A stretch of DNA of 56,645 bases, taken from positions 1-56,645 of the forward strand of contig JAAZMZ010000095.1 in NCBI GenBank assembly GCA_012798535.1, in the 5' to 3' direction. Source of the DNA: Leptolinea sp. (GTDB lineage Bacteria > Chloroflexota > Anaerolineae > Anaerolineales > Anaerolineaceae). Positions 1 through 7,909 of this stretch are shown here, in pieces (position 1 is the stretch's first letter; the number at the start of each line of letters is the position of its first letter). The position numbers and the translations under genes are program-made. Below the pieces are notes generated by a model, which had not been told where the DNA came from, ran no database searches, and saw only the letters and a program-made list of their open reading frames with translations.

Positions 1-28
1 GACAGGTGCAGCGTTTCATTACGTCTAA

Positions 29-44
29 TTATCATTAATGATAA
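29..44. repeat. 16-bp perfect palindrome in an intergenic region
   Basis: TTATCATTAATGATAA reads the same on both strands. It lies inside a looser inverted pair, GGTGCA at 5-10 and TGCACC at 50-55. The surrounding bases are AT-rich and no gene covers them. It could be an operator for a gene left of the window or a chance AT-rich palindrome. Nothing else in the window shares it by eye. Confidence 0.4.
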
Positions 45-116
45 CTAATTGCACCGGTTATTGAATTTGCTGAATTTTCTCAGTCATTACTGTCAGCTTT
101 TCTCAACACTATTATT

Positions 117-192
117 TGGAATTCCGGACAGTAGTCGAACCCACAACCAACAGCTTAGAAGGCTGGTGCTCTGTCCATTGCGCTACAGGGGC
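117..192 (-). pseudogene. Broken tRNA-Arg(UCU) gene remnant
   Basis: Read leftward from 192, the sequence matches the 5' acceptor strand, D-arm, anticodon arm (loop CTTCTAA, anticodon UCU) and the start of the T-arm of a bacterial tRNA-Arg. The match holds through TTCGA of the T-loop, down to position 135. After that the expected 3' T-stem strand and the acceptor strand that should pair with GCCCCTG are missing; the bases read ACTGT and CCGGAAT instead. The D-stem also has a G-A mismatch (GCGC against GAGC). A working cloverleaf therefore cannot form. The break point within the T-loop is a common integrase crossover position, so an old integration or excision scar is possible, but no integrase or second att copy is visible here. 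Confidence 0.65.
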
Positions 193-300
193 TTTTAACC
201 GTATATGTTGGGGTTTTCTGTTATGCCATGCCCTATATATGGCGTTGCGTATATCTGTGAAATAAATAAGCTGTTGGTCTAAATCCGGGATTTTCATTTA

Positions 301-807
301 TTAAGGTTCGACGTTTTTGTAGAATACGTGAACGATTTTCAAATCCTCGTACACTATTAAATAAATGGTTTGGGTTGGGGTTGAGTAAAACATCCACCCC
401 ATTTTCCTTTCCGGGTCATAATTGTTATAGTCAATTGAATACCCTCGACTGCGCAGTTTTCGTGTGTAATAAAACGACACTTCTTTGAAGGTATATCCAT
501 CTGGCAAACTATATCCATCCCAGCGATACGGCTCTTTGATATTTAACTGGTCGGCAAATTTTGCCATTGCCTGATCCAATTCTGGATCAGACCTAGTATC
601 CGGTAAATAACCTAATTCAACACCATCCACTACGGGAGGAACTCTCCACGATTCGCCTGGTATATCTGTCTGTGTCGCCGTCTGTTCCGGTGTGGGAGTG
701 TACGCTGCTTGCGTCTGGGCGATGGCCGTCTGGATCATCTCGGGTGTGGGCGAGCAGGCGGTTGCCAGTACGGTGATAAGGAATCCCGCTGATATGAATG
801 GTTTCAT
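301..807 (-). CDS. Putative secreted lipoprotein, unknown function
   Basis: A 168-residue protein with a lipoprotein signal: a short hydrophobic stretch ending in the lipobox LATAC, with Cys18 as the probable lipidation site. A Thr/Pro/Gln-rich linker (about residues 22-50) follows, which is common in Chloroflexota lipoproteins. The rest is a small soluble domain with a Tyr-rich end (YYTRKL, MFYSTPTQTIYLIVYED). It should sit on the outer face of the cytoplasmic membrane. The ATG at 807 follows a good ribosome site (AGGGGAT). The family was not recognised and the gene stands alone, with the tRNA remnant on one side and a leftward pair of genes behind it. Confidence 0.8.
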   Translation of the reverse strand: MKPFISAGFLITVLATACSPTPEMIQTAIAQTQAAYTPTPEQTATQTDIPGESWRVPPVVDGVELGYLPDTRSDPELDQAMAKFADQLNIKEPYRWDGYSLPDGYTFKEVSFYYTRKLRSRGYSIDYNNYDPERKMGWMFYSTPTQTIYLIVYEDLKIVHVFYKNVEP

Positions 808-898
808 GCTTTATCCCCTGATATTTACTGGATCATCTACTTATCTATTGTTTAAATCATACATCCCCGATAGAAATTCGATCAGTACTGAAAACATA

Positions 899-2020
899 TC
901 ACATTAACCCGGAAAGCATTTTTTCCACATCCCTGCCGGGCTGTTCCCCCATATCGGGGATTGACCTGATCCCCTTCACCCCCAGCGCGCTGTAGACCAG
1001 GCGGATATCCGTTTCCAGGTCTTCCACCGCCCAGGCAGCCTTTCGGTAAGCCCAGACGTAGTGATTGGGTTCCCCCCGGATCTCCAATTCGTAAGCCTTG
1101 TCCGCCAGAAGCTCAGCGATCCGTTTGTTCACGGCCAGTTTATCGCCGGGAATGACCGGCCGGGGCATGCGGTCGCGGATGCCGTATTTTTCACACAATT
1201 CTCGAATGCGCAGGGCAATGCGGTTCCAGGGGTAGCTCACGGCATCATAACTCCCCGGCGGATACCAGGTCCGGTAGCGCGGTACAAGATCCGGATAATT
1301 TTCCTCCAGGAAATTGAAGAAGAATTCTTTTTGCTGGTCTGCCAGAGTCAGGCCGCCGGCCAGCACGAACCGTCCGCCGTTTTCAGCTGTCGCGCGCACC
1401 ACGGCTTCCAGGTTGGCTTTATCGTCGCAAACCCCGGGCAGGATGGGCATGAAACAGATGCCGGTGAGAATGCCGGCGTCCGCAATCTCGCGCATGGCGG
1501 CAAAACGCGTTTCCACCGGTGGAGCCAGGTTTTCCATGCACCGGGCAATGGCATGGTGGGGTGACTCTGGTGTGCTGATGATACTGAACGCCGCCACCGA
1601 CGGCGCGGCCGCGTTTATGTCCCGCAGAAGGTCCAGGTCACGCAGGATGAGCGGCGAACGCGACAGCATGAAGACCGGGAAGCGCAGCTCACGACACACT
1701 TCCAACATCTGGCGGGTTATGCCAAATTCGCGTTCGGCAGGCTGGTAATCGCCGGTGCAGAGAATATCCACCGGTTTGCGGACCAGTGCGCGGCGCAGGA
1801 GATCGGCGGCCTTTTCTTTTACTTTGATGGTGGTATCAAAATCCTGCGGATCGACGGCGTGGGCATATTTCACTTCCCGGGAATAGCAGAATTTACAGCC
1901 GTGCTGGCAGCCGGTGTACGGATAGGCCGAGTACCGCGACCAGAACCAGTGATCCGGGCGTTTATGACTGTTAAGGATGGTCTTTGGCCTGTAGGGTAGG
2001 AAAACGGCCCGGTTGGTCAT
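899..2020 (-). CDS. Radical SAM protein, SPL (spore photoproduct lyase)-like family
   Basis: A 373-residue protein with the radical SAM cluster motif CX3CX2C (TGCQHGCKFCY; Cys38, Cys42, Cys45), which binds a 4Fe-4S cluster to cleave S-adenosylmethionine. The N-terminal RPKTILN and YPYTGCQHGC pattern and the overall layout fit the SPL-family proteins (SplB/Rv2578c-like) found outside spore formers. The reaction cannot be read from sequence; many relatives are not photolyases. Its ATG overlaps the stop of the upstream AlkD-like gene by 4 bases (ATGA at 2017-2020), so the two are co-translated and may share a role in nucleic-acid repair. Confidence 0.85.
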   Translation of the reverse strand: MTNRAVFLPYRPKTILNSHKRPDHWFWSRYSAYPYTGCQHGCKFCYSREVKYAHAVDPQDFDTTIKVKEKAADLLRRALVRKPVDILCTGDYQPAEREFGITRQMLEVCRELRFPVFMLSRSPLILRDLDLLRDINAAAPSVAAFSIISTPESPHHAIARCMENLAPPVETRFAAMREIADAGILTGICFMPILPGVCDDKANLEAVVRATAENGGRFVLAGGLTLADQQKEFFFNFLEENYPDLVPRYRTWYPPGSYDAVSYPWNRIALRIRELCEKYGIRDRMPRPVIPGDKLAVNKRIAELLADKAYELEIRGEPNHYVWAYRKAAWAVEDLETDIRLVYSALGVKGIRSIPDMGEQPGRDVEKMLSGLM

Positions 2021-2742
2021 GAGGTTTTTCGGGAAAACTGCTCTCGCAGCCCGGCCGGTAGATACCGGGCGGCTTTACGCTGCATCAGGGCGCGGTGCGG
2101 GCGGTCCACCTGGACGGAAAGCCATGCGTCCACCGCATCCGGATAGTATCTGCCCAGGGTTTTCAAACCCCAGCCGATACCTTTGACCGCGTCCATTTCG
2201 CGCTCGCCAAACATAGGCGCCAGAAAATCCAGCAGAACGTTCACCTCCGGCAGGCGGGCGGGATCACCGCGCGCCTGCTTGGCCCAGTAATGCACTGCCA
2301 CGCCGACCACGCGGCGTACCCAGACGCTGGGATCATTCCGCCACTGCGCCAAAATGCTGATCGCAGGGGAAAATTGCTCCACTAGAGCATGCCCCGCCAC
2401 GCGTTCTGCGAAGGAATCGGCGGCATACCAGACATCCGCCCGGATCACATACCGGCGGCAGCGCTCCAGCGCGCCTGGCAAGTCCACCCGGGATTGCTGC
2501 CGCAGGGCACTGGCAATGATGATCCAGCCGCCCATGCTGCGGTTAGCGGCGATCCGCTCCAGAAACGGATCGAGCGTATCAGGGGTTTGCTGCCCAATGC
2601 AGGCACCGATCACATCCAGCAAACGGAAGGATGTCTTTTCCACCAGAACAGGAGATAGTATATTGATCGCTTTTTGAATTTGTCTGTTATGAATGAAACC
2701 GGCAAGTTGATTGCCCGTGTCTCGCGCTTCCTTTGTATTCAT
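2017..2742 (-). CDS. DNA alkylation repair (AlkD-like HEAT-repeat) protein
   Basis: A 241-residue, mostly helical protein resembling the AlkD family, whose members are HEAT-repeat DNA glycosylases that remove N3- and N7-alkylated purines. Supporting stretches are the W-rich helices ('PSVWVRRVVGVAVHYWAK', about residues 137-154) and the C-terminal 'AVKGIGWGLKTLGRYYPD' segment, with Lys, Trp and Arg at positions typical of the family. The catalytic Asp was not confirmed, so it may be a divergent, non-catalytic relative. The ATG at 2742 follows a GGAAG site. It overlaps the radical SAM gene by ATGA. Confidence 0.7.
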   Translation of the reverse strand: MNTKEARDTGNQLAGFIHNRQIQKAINILSPVLVEKTSFRLLDVIGACIGQQTPDTLDPFLERIAANRSMGGWIIIASALRQQSRVDLPGALERCRRYVIRADVWYAADSFAERVAGHALVEQFSPAISILAQWRNDPSVWVRRVVGVAVHYWAKQARGDPARLPEVNVLLDFLAPMFGEREMDAVKGIGWGLKTLGRYYPDAVDAWLSVQVDRPHRALMQRKAARYLPAGLREQFSRKTS

Positions 2743-2946
2743 ACCAGTCTTCCATTCCTTATACCATTATTATAGAACAAAATACTTATAAAAATCCAGC
2801 GGATATTCGGATTTATTAAGAATCTGGATCGGTTGTTTTAAGATGATGTTGTTTTACATTTCAATAACAATTTGTTTCTGTACTGTTAAGAAATGGTCTG
2901 TACGATTTATATATCGATAAATATGGATCCGATCTGGAGGTAAACC
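2743..2946. other. Divergent intergenic region, AT-rich
   Basis: These 204 bases separate the leftward AlkD-like gene from the rightward GPP34-like gene. They are AT-rich and should hold both promoters, but no box pair was convincing by eye. Only the GGAGGT ribosome site just before 2947 is clear. Confidence 0.5.
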
Positions 2947-3597
2947 ATGCTGTCCGTACCGGAAAAGTTATTTTTATTGAGCCTGTATGAAAAAAGGAAC
3001 GGTTCCATCCAGACGAATAAATCGTCGTTATTGCCATACGGTTTGATCGCGGGCGGGTTGATTCAATTGATCCTTTCCGGTGAAGGAACAATAAACTCTT
3101 CCCGAAAATTTATCATTCTGAATCCGGCAACCGGATACCTTTCCATCCCGGCAGATCTGATCCATCACATTCTCTATGAAAAGGACTTTCGCAAGTGCAC
3201 ATTCTGGATTGAAACACTGGGTCGGAAAAGGAAAAAGATAGAGGAAGTATTTTTGAATCACTTTGTGGATAGTAAAATACTGGTTCTGGAAGGCCAGGTA
3301 TACCGATTTTCCACTGAGAAAGATTCCACGGGAAAGTTCAACGAGAAAGAGGAAATCCGCCGGCAGATTCTTGGGAGGGGGGCAATTTCATCAGAAACCC
3401 TGGCAGTGGTGAAGCTGATGAATGCCGTGCACCTGCTGGATCATCTATTTACCTGTGACGAAATCAAACCAATGCATTTTCAGATTGACAATCTCAAGAA
3501 CAGTGTTCCGCAAGAGGAAATAGTTAAACAGGTGGATGCCGACATTCTTGGAATAGTCGACTCATTAAATCAAATTATTGGCAATGAAAAGGAATAA
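2947..3597 (+). CDS. GPP34 (GOLPH3)-like family protein
   Basis: A 216-residue protein matching the GPP34/GOLPH3-like family, which is mostly helical and, in eukaryotes, binds phosphatidylinositol-4-phosphate. The family opening is visible: 'LSVPEKLFLLSLYEKRNGSI' followed by 'LPYGLIAGGLIQLILSGE', and later 'ETLAVVKLMNAVHLLDHLF'. Bacterial members are common in actinobacteria and Chloroflexota and have no settled role. The ATG follows a strong GGAGGT site (2936-2941). The protein has no signal peptide or membrane helix and is probably a peripheral cytoplasmic protein. Confidence 0.75.
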   Translation: MLSVPEKLFLLSLYEKRNGSIQTNKSSLLPYGLIAGGLIQLILSGEGTINSSRKFIILNPATGYLSIPADLIHHILYEKDFRKCTFWIETLGRKRKKIEEVFLNHFVDSKILVLEGQVYRFSTEKDSTGKFNEKEEIRRQILGRGAISSETLAVVKLMNAVHLLDHLFTCDEIKPMHFQIDNLKNSVPQEEIVKQVDADILGIVDSLNQIIGNEKE

Positions 3598-3739
3598 ACC
3601 ACATATTTGTCATGCCGATCAGGTTCGCTGAAAAAAATCTACTTTCTTCTCTGAAAACTAAAACTTAACCAGATTTTTTTGAATACAAAATACGAATGAC
3701 CTGCCCAATAGATGGTTGAATAGCCCGAAGCTTCTTCAC

Positions 3740-3768
3740 TTTACAATTCTTCAATGGAAGTTTATTAT
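3740..3768 (+). promoter_or_regulatory. Probable sigma-A type promoter of the 140-residue protein gene
   Basis: TTTACA (3740-3745), a 17-base spacer and TATTAT (3763-3768) lie about 30 bases before the TTG start at 3799. The box spacing is ideal and each box is one or two bases from consensus. A ribosome site AGGAG follows at 3787-3791. Confidence 0.45.
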
Positions 3769-3798
3769 TGCTCACCACAATAATACAGGAGCATTCCA

Positions 3799-4221
3799 TT
3801 GAGCCGCATAATTACAACAGAGGGGGGAACCCGAGAAAGAACCCGATTGAGCAAGGCGGTTGTGAAAGCCATCCGCCTTCTCGCGCAGCAATCCAAACCG
3901 GATGATGACAGCCGCGATATGGCAGCATTTATCGCCATGGCGTTGGATGAGATGCACCAGACTGTGGAAACCAGTGTGGCTGCCTGGGAAAAGAAAGACT
4001 ACTGGGTGAAAGCTGATCGTTTTCGTATGGACTGGGAATGGTGCCGCCGGGCATCGGACACCATGCGAAAGGCGGTTTTAACAGACGACTGGGGAACTGT
4101 GGCTGCCACATCGGGGTTGATCGCGCAAAAGCTGATGAAGGTCCAGCTGGCGCCTGGCGCGCGGGTTGGAACTCCCTGGGTGGGCGCGTACCAGCAGTTG
4201 AAGCGCGAAGTTGCGAAATAA
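3799..4221 (+). CDS. Hypothetical helical protein (140 residues)
   Basis: A 140-residue, predicted all-helical cytoplasmic protein rich in Lys, Trp and Met; the family was not recognised. The start is a TTG, chosen because AGGAG sits 7 bases upstream and a good promoter precedes it. The N-terminus (TRERTRLSKAVVKAIRLLAQ) is basic. The middle has two amphipathic helices (MALDEMHQTVETSVAAWEKK and MDWEWCRRASDTMRKAV), which suggests a small helical bundle. It ends in a shared bidirectional terminator. Confidence 0.75.
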   Translation: MSRIITTEGGTRERTRLSKAVVKAIRLLAQQSKPDDDSRDMAAFIAMALDEMHQTVETSVAAWEKKDYWVKADRFRMDWEWCRRASDTMRKAVLTDDWGTVAATSGLIAQKLMKVQLAPGARVGTPWVGAYQQLKREVAK

Positions 4222-4255
4222 AAAAACTGAGGGTTTTAAAAACCCTCAGTTTTTC
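4222..4255. terminator. Bidirectional intrinsic terminator
   Basis: A near-perfect hairpin with arms AAAAACTGAGGGTTT and its complement is flanked by an A-run on the left and a T-run on the right. It lies between converging genes (ends at 4221 and 4273), so it can stop transcription from both sides. Confidence 0.9.
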
Positions 4256-4272
4256 TGATCAACTCAATCTAT

Positions 4273-6384
4273 CTATTTTTTCTTCAAAATGATGCGGGCA
4301 TCCACAACTTTGATGCCTTTGCCTTCTTCGTATACCAACACCGGATTGGCATCCGATTCGCTGATCTCGTCTTCCAGATCGACGATCATGCTGGAATATT
4401 TCTCCACGGTGTCGGCCATGGCATTGCGGTCGCGGGGAGCTTCACCGCGCACACCGGCCAGAATGGGAGCGCCGCGGATCTCGCTGAACATATCCAGCGC
4501 CTGCGGTTTATCTACCGGCGCGACACGGAAGGTGACGTCTTTCAATACTTCCACGAAGATGCCACCCAGACCGAACATCATGGTGGGGCCAAAGGATGGG
4601 TCGTTGACAGAACCAAGAATGGTTTCCGTGCCCCAGGGAGCCATTTCCTGCACGGCGATCCCGTGGATATGGGCGTCTGCGTTATAGGCTTTGGCGTTCT
4701 TCATGATGGTATTGAAGGCTTCGCGGGCTGCGGCTTCATCTTTGATGTTGACTTTAACACCACCGGCATCCGATTTATGCAGAATCTCGGGGGAGACGAT
4801 CTTCATGACCACCGGGAACCCGATCTTCTTGGCTAGGGTGACGGCTTCGTCCTCGGTTTTGGCCAATTCCGTGGAGGTCACGGGTAGTCCATAGGCCTGG
4901 AAGACCTGTTTTGCTTCGATCTCGGTCAAAGCATTACGGCCGTCGGCGCGGGCGGCGGAAATGACCTGCATGGCGGTCTTGCGCGCTTTTTCGTTGGTCT
5001 TGAAAGCCGGTTCTTTGGCGGTTTCACGCAGCAGTTTATATTCGCGCAGGGCGGCCATGGCATTCACAGCCAGATCAGGCGCTCCGTAGGCGGGAATGCC
5101 GTTTTCTACAAGCCAGGCCATAGCGGCCGCTGATTTTTCACCACCGACATAGGACACAGTGACGGGTTTGTCTTTCATGCCGGCTTCGTCAAGAGCTTTC
5201 TTAATGCCCTTGGCGATCTCCAGTGGATTGGTCATGGCAGTCTCGCAGTACAGTACGATCAATCCATCCACCCAGGGATGCGCGATGGCGAAACGCACCG
5301 TCTCGTAATACCATTCCGTTCCAGCCATGCCGGTCATATCCACCGGGTTCTTGGCGGAGCCGAACTCCGGCATGTGTTTCTTCAATTCTTCCTGCACGTC
5401 TTTGGGAGCGAATTTCATGGGGATGCCGTAACGTTCCGCGGCATCCGTTGCCAGCACGCCGACACCACCACCATTGGTGATGATCAACAGGTTCTCACCT
5501 TTGAGCGGGGGCATCAGAGAAAGTGCCAGTGTGCGGTCGAACAGGTTATCCAGATCTGAAGCCTGAACAATACCGGCCTGTTTGAAGGCGGAACCATAGA
5601 CTTTAGCGGCTCCGGCCAATGAACCGGTATGAGAAGCCGCCGCGGCGGCACCGTGAGCGGAAACACCGGATTTCAAGGCGATGATCGGTTTTTTGGATGT
5701 CCGGCCGGATTTGATAAATTTGCGCCCGTCTTTCAAACCTTCAATATAGAGGGATACACAGGTTGTCTTTTCATCATCATTCAACCAATCGATGATATCG
5801 GCTATATCCACATCACACATATTTCCGATGGAGACCATCTTGTCGAAACCGACACGGCGGGTGTAGGTGGCCGCGTCCATGGCGATGAGCAGAGCGCCGG
5901 ACTGGGTGATGAGCGTGGCTTTGCCATCCAGAGGCAGGAAAGGAGCAAAGGAAGCATTCATTTTATCCGAGTTGGACAGAGTACCCACAATGTTCGGACC
6001 AAGCACACGCATCTTATACTTGCGGGCAATGGCGACCAGTTCGTCTTCCAGGTCTTTACGACCAACTTCACTGAAACCGGAGGTGATGACGATCAGGCCT
6101 TTCACGCCTTTTTTGCCACATTCTTCCGCCATGCTATTGACCAGTTTGACGGGGACGCACATCACGGCAGAGTCAATGGTTCCGGGAACATCACTGACAC
6201 TAGGATAGCATTTGACCCCCAGGATTTCTGGAGCGGTTGGATTGATCGGATAGACCGGTCCTTTGTATCCGGATTCTTTCAAATTTTCCATCACCGTGTA
6301 GCCGATCTTTCCAGGTGTGGCCGAAGCCCCGATTACGGCAATCGATTTGGGCTTCAATAATTGGTTCAGTTCTTCGTGGTTCAC
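4273..6384 (-). CDS. Acetate--CoA ligase (ADP-forming), alpha-beta fusion
   Basis: A 703-residue acyl-CoA synthetase that interconverts acyl-CoA, ADP and phosphate with the free acid, CoA and ATP. Domains in order are a CoA-binding Rossmann fold ('SIAVIGASATPGKIGYTV', about residues 14-31), a succinyl-CoA synthetase-like flavodoxin domain with the phospho-histidine motif ASHTGSLAG (His252), and a C-terminal ATP-grasp domain (from about 490, with HKSDAGGV). The acid substrate cannot be told from sequence; acetate is usual in fermenters. The start is GTG at 6384, supported by AGGAGGA at 6391-6397. The gene diverges from glycerate kinase and probably provides ATP from acetyl-CoA in fermentation. 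Confidence 0.92.
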   Translation of the reverse strand: MNHEELNQLLKPKSIAVIGASATPGKIGYTVMENLKESGYKGPVYPINPTAPEILGVKCYPSVSDVPGTIDSAVMCVPVKLVNSMAEECGKKGVKGLIVITSGFSEVGRKDLEDELVAIARKYKMRVLGPNIVGTLSNSDKMNASFAPFLPLDGKATLITQSGALLIAMDAATYTRRVGFDKMVSIGNMCDVDIADIIDWLNDDEKTTCVSLYIEGLKDGRKFIKSGRTSKKPIIALKSGVSAHGAAAAASHTGSLAGAAKVYGSAFKQAGIVQASDLDNLFDRTLALSLMPPLKGENLLIITNGGGVGVLATDAAERYGIPMKFAPKDVQEELKKHMPEFGSAKNPVDMTGMAGTEWYYETVRFAIAHPWVDGLIVLYCETAMTNPLEIAKGIKKALDEAGMKDKPVTVSYVGGEKSAAAMAWLVENGIPAYGAPDLAVNAMAALREYKLLRETAKEPAFKTNEKARKTAMQVISAARADGRNALTEIEAKQVFQAYGLPVTSTELAKTEDEAVTLAKKIGFPVVMKIVSPEILHKSDAGGVKVNIKDEAAAREAFNTIMKNAKAYNADAHIHGIAVQEMAPWGTETILGSVNDPSFGPTMMFGLGGIFVEVLKDVTFRVAPVDKPQALDMFSEIRGAPILAGVRGEAPRDRNAMADTVEKYSSMIVDLEDEISESDANPVLVYEEGKGIKVVDARIILKKK

Positions 6385-6454
6385 GAGGGTTCCTCCTAAA
6401 GGAATGTAATTTTAATAAAGTCTATCAAAACCTATCAACTCTTACACACAAAAC

Positions 6455-6482
6455 CAACCGGTGAAACAAATTTTACCGGTTG
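6455..6482. promoter_or_regulatory. Inverted repeat in a divergent promoter region (operator candidate)
   Basis: CAACCGGT, a 12-base gap and ACCGGTTG form an exact inverted repeat between the divergent acyl-CoA synthetase and glycerate kinase genes. The position suits a regulator-binding site serving one or both genes. It lies upstream of the preferred glycerate kinase start (6563). No regulator gene is adjacent. Confidence 0.45.
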
Positions 6483-6562
6483 AAAAATTTCGTACTTATT
6501 TTACGACAAAAAATTCGATTATGCCTGTAGAATTAATGATGAATCTGACAGGAATGTATAGG

Positions 6563-7909
6563 ATGAATGTCACTTCTGATATTTTTCACGATGTGACCAG
6601 GTATTCGGTATCTGGTACGGCCATTCTGGCTGCCGCGCTGACTTCTGCTGACCCGCAACAGGCAGTGGCCCGGGGATTATCAAGCCTGAATCAAGAATTC
6701 GATCTCTCCCGATACGCGAAGATCGGGCTGGTATCCATGGGAAAAGCCGCGCTGCCCATGGCGCTGTCTGCCGCGCGCATTCTGGGAACCAGAATTGAAG
6801 CCGGACTTGTGGTAGGCAAAGTGCTGCCTGAAAACGCCGACAGACAGCTACCCACGATGAAAGTGCTGCGGTCAGACCACCCCGTTCCTGGAAAGGCCAG
6901 TATTCATGCGGCTGAAGACATCCTTCATTATGTGGATGGTTTTGACTGCCACGACGCGGTGTTGTTCCTGATCTCAGGTGGTGCCAGCGCGCTGGTTACA
7001 TTGCCCGCTTCGGGGATCAGCCTGGAACAAATGCAATCTGTAACTTCATCGCTGCTGGCATGCGGAGCTTCTATAAACGAGATCAATGCCGTCCGAAAAC
7101 ATCTGGATTGGATAAAAGGAGGCCAACTGGCTGCCCGCACGGCGCCCGCGGCAAGTCTTTCATTGATCCTCTCGGATGTGCTGGGCAACCCGTTGGATGT
7201 GATTGCCTCAGGCCCTACTGTACCCGATCCGACGACCTTCCATGACGCACTGTCTGTTCTTGATAAATATAATCTGGCGGCGAAGCTGCCTGAACCTGTG
7301 CTCGATCATCTAAAACGCGGAGTACAGGGCGAGATTGCAGAAACCCCCAAACCTGGCGATCCTCTCTTCGAGAAGAATCGAACGGAAATTATCGGCAGTC
7401 TTGAACAATCCATGCAGGCAGCCCATCATGAAGCAGGCAGGTTGGGGTATACATCGGAAATCCTTTCACCGCTGGTAACCGGTGAAGCCCGGGAACAGGG
7501 CAAACGTCTGGGCGAATTTCTGCGCGCAAAAGCACTGGAACAGAAACCGGGCGAATCGAAAAGATGCTGGATCGCCGGTGGTGAAACGACCGTCACCCTG
7601 ACAGGAGACGGCGCTGGTGGACGGAATCAGGAACTGGCTCTGGCTGCCGCTCTTGAATTGGACGGGGTGTCAGGAGTCACATTGATCACCTTTACCACTG
7701 ACGGGGAAGATGGGCGCTCACCGGCCGCCGGCGCGGTGGTCACCGGAAAAACCTGTGAAACAGCCCGGCAGTCAGGTTTGAACGCGCATGAATTTCTTGC
7801 CGGACATAACTCTTATCTCTTCTTTAAAGCCGTCGATTCAGCCATTGTCACCGGTCCCACCGGGACGAATGTGAATGATCTGGTTGTGATGCTTATCGAG
7901 CAGCCTTAG
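6563..7909 (+). CDS. Glycerate 2-kinase (DUF4147/MOFRL family)
   Basis: A 448-residue kinase converting glycerate to 2-phosphoglycerate with ATP. The N-terminal DUF4147 domain shows KIGLVSMGKAALPMA, the strong 'VLFLISGGASALVTLP' motif and 'NAVRKHLDWIKGGQLA'. The C-terminal MOFRL domain shows 'GGETTVTLTGDGAGGRNQEL' and 'FTTDGEDGRSPAAGA'. The frame is open back to 6461, but the ATG at 6563 is preferred because AGGA lies 9 bases upstream, it gives the usual family length, and it leaves the 6455-6482 inverted repeat outside the gene. The stop overlaps the stop of the opposing htpG by 4 bases. Confidence 0.9.
   Translation: MNVTSDIFHDVTRYSVSGTAILAAALTSADPQQAVARGLSSLNQEFDLSRYAKIGLVSMGKAALPMALSAARILGTRIEAGLVVGKVLPENADRQLPTMKVLRSDHPVPGKASIHAAEDILHYVDGFDCHDAVLFLISGGASALVTLPASGISLEQMQSVTSSLLACGASINEINAVRKHLDWIKGGQLAARTAPAASLSLILSDVLGNPLDVIASGPTVPDPTTFHDALSVLDKYNLAAKLPEPVLDHLKRGVQGEIAETPKPGDPLFEKNRTEIIGSLEQSMQAAHHEAGRLGYTSEILSPLVTGEAREQGKRLGEFLRAKALEQKPGESKRCWIAGGETTVTLTGDGAGGRNQELALAAALELDGVSGVTLITFTTDGEDGRSPAAGAVVTGKTCETARQSGLNAHEFLAGHNSYLFFKAVDSAIVTGPTGTNVNDLVVMLIEQP

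Noticed and set aside
112-297. 61-codon open frame on the - strand
   Set aside because: Its second half is simply the translation of the tRNA-Arg sequence, a known annotation artefact.
1061-1564. Overlapping + strand frames opposite the radical SAM gene
   Set aside because: They are shadows of the leftward gene, which carries the CX3CX2C motif.
5629-6360. 243-codon open frame on the + strand
   Set aside because: It lies antisense to the ADP-forming acyl-CoA synthetase, has no family resemblance, and its amino-acid make-up is that of a shadow frame.
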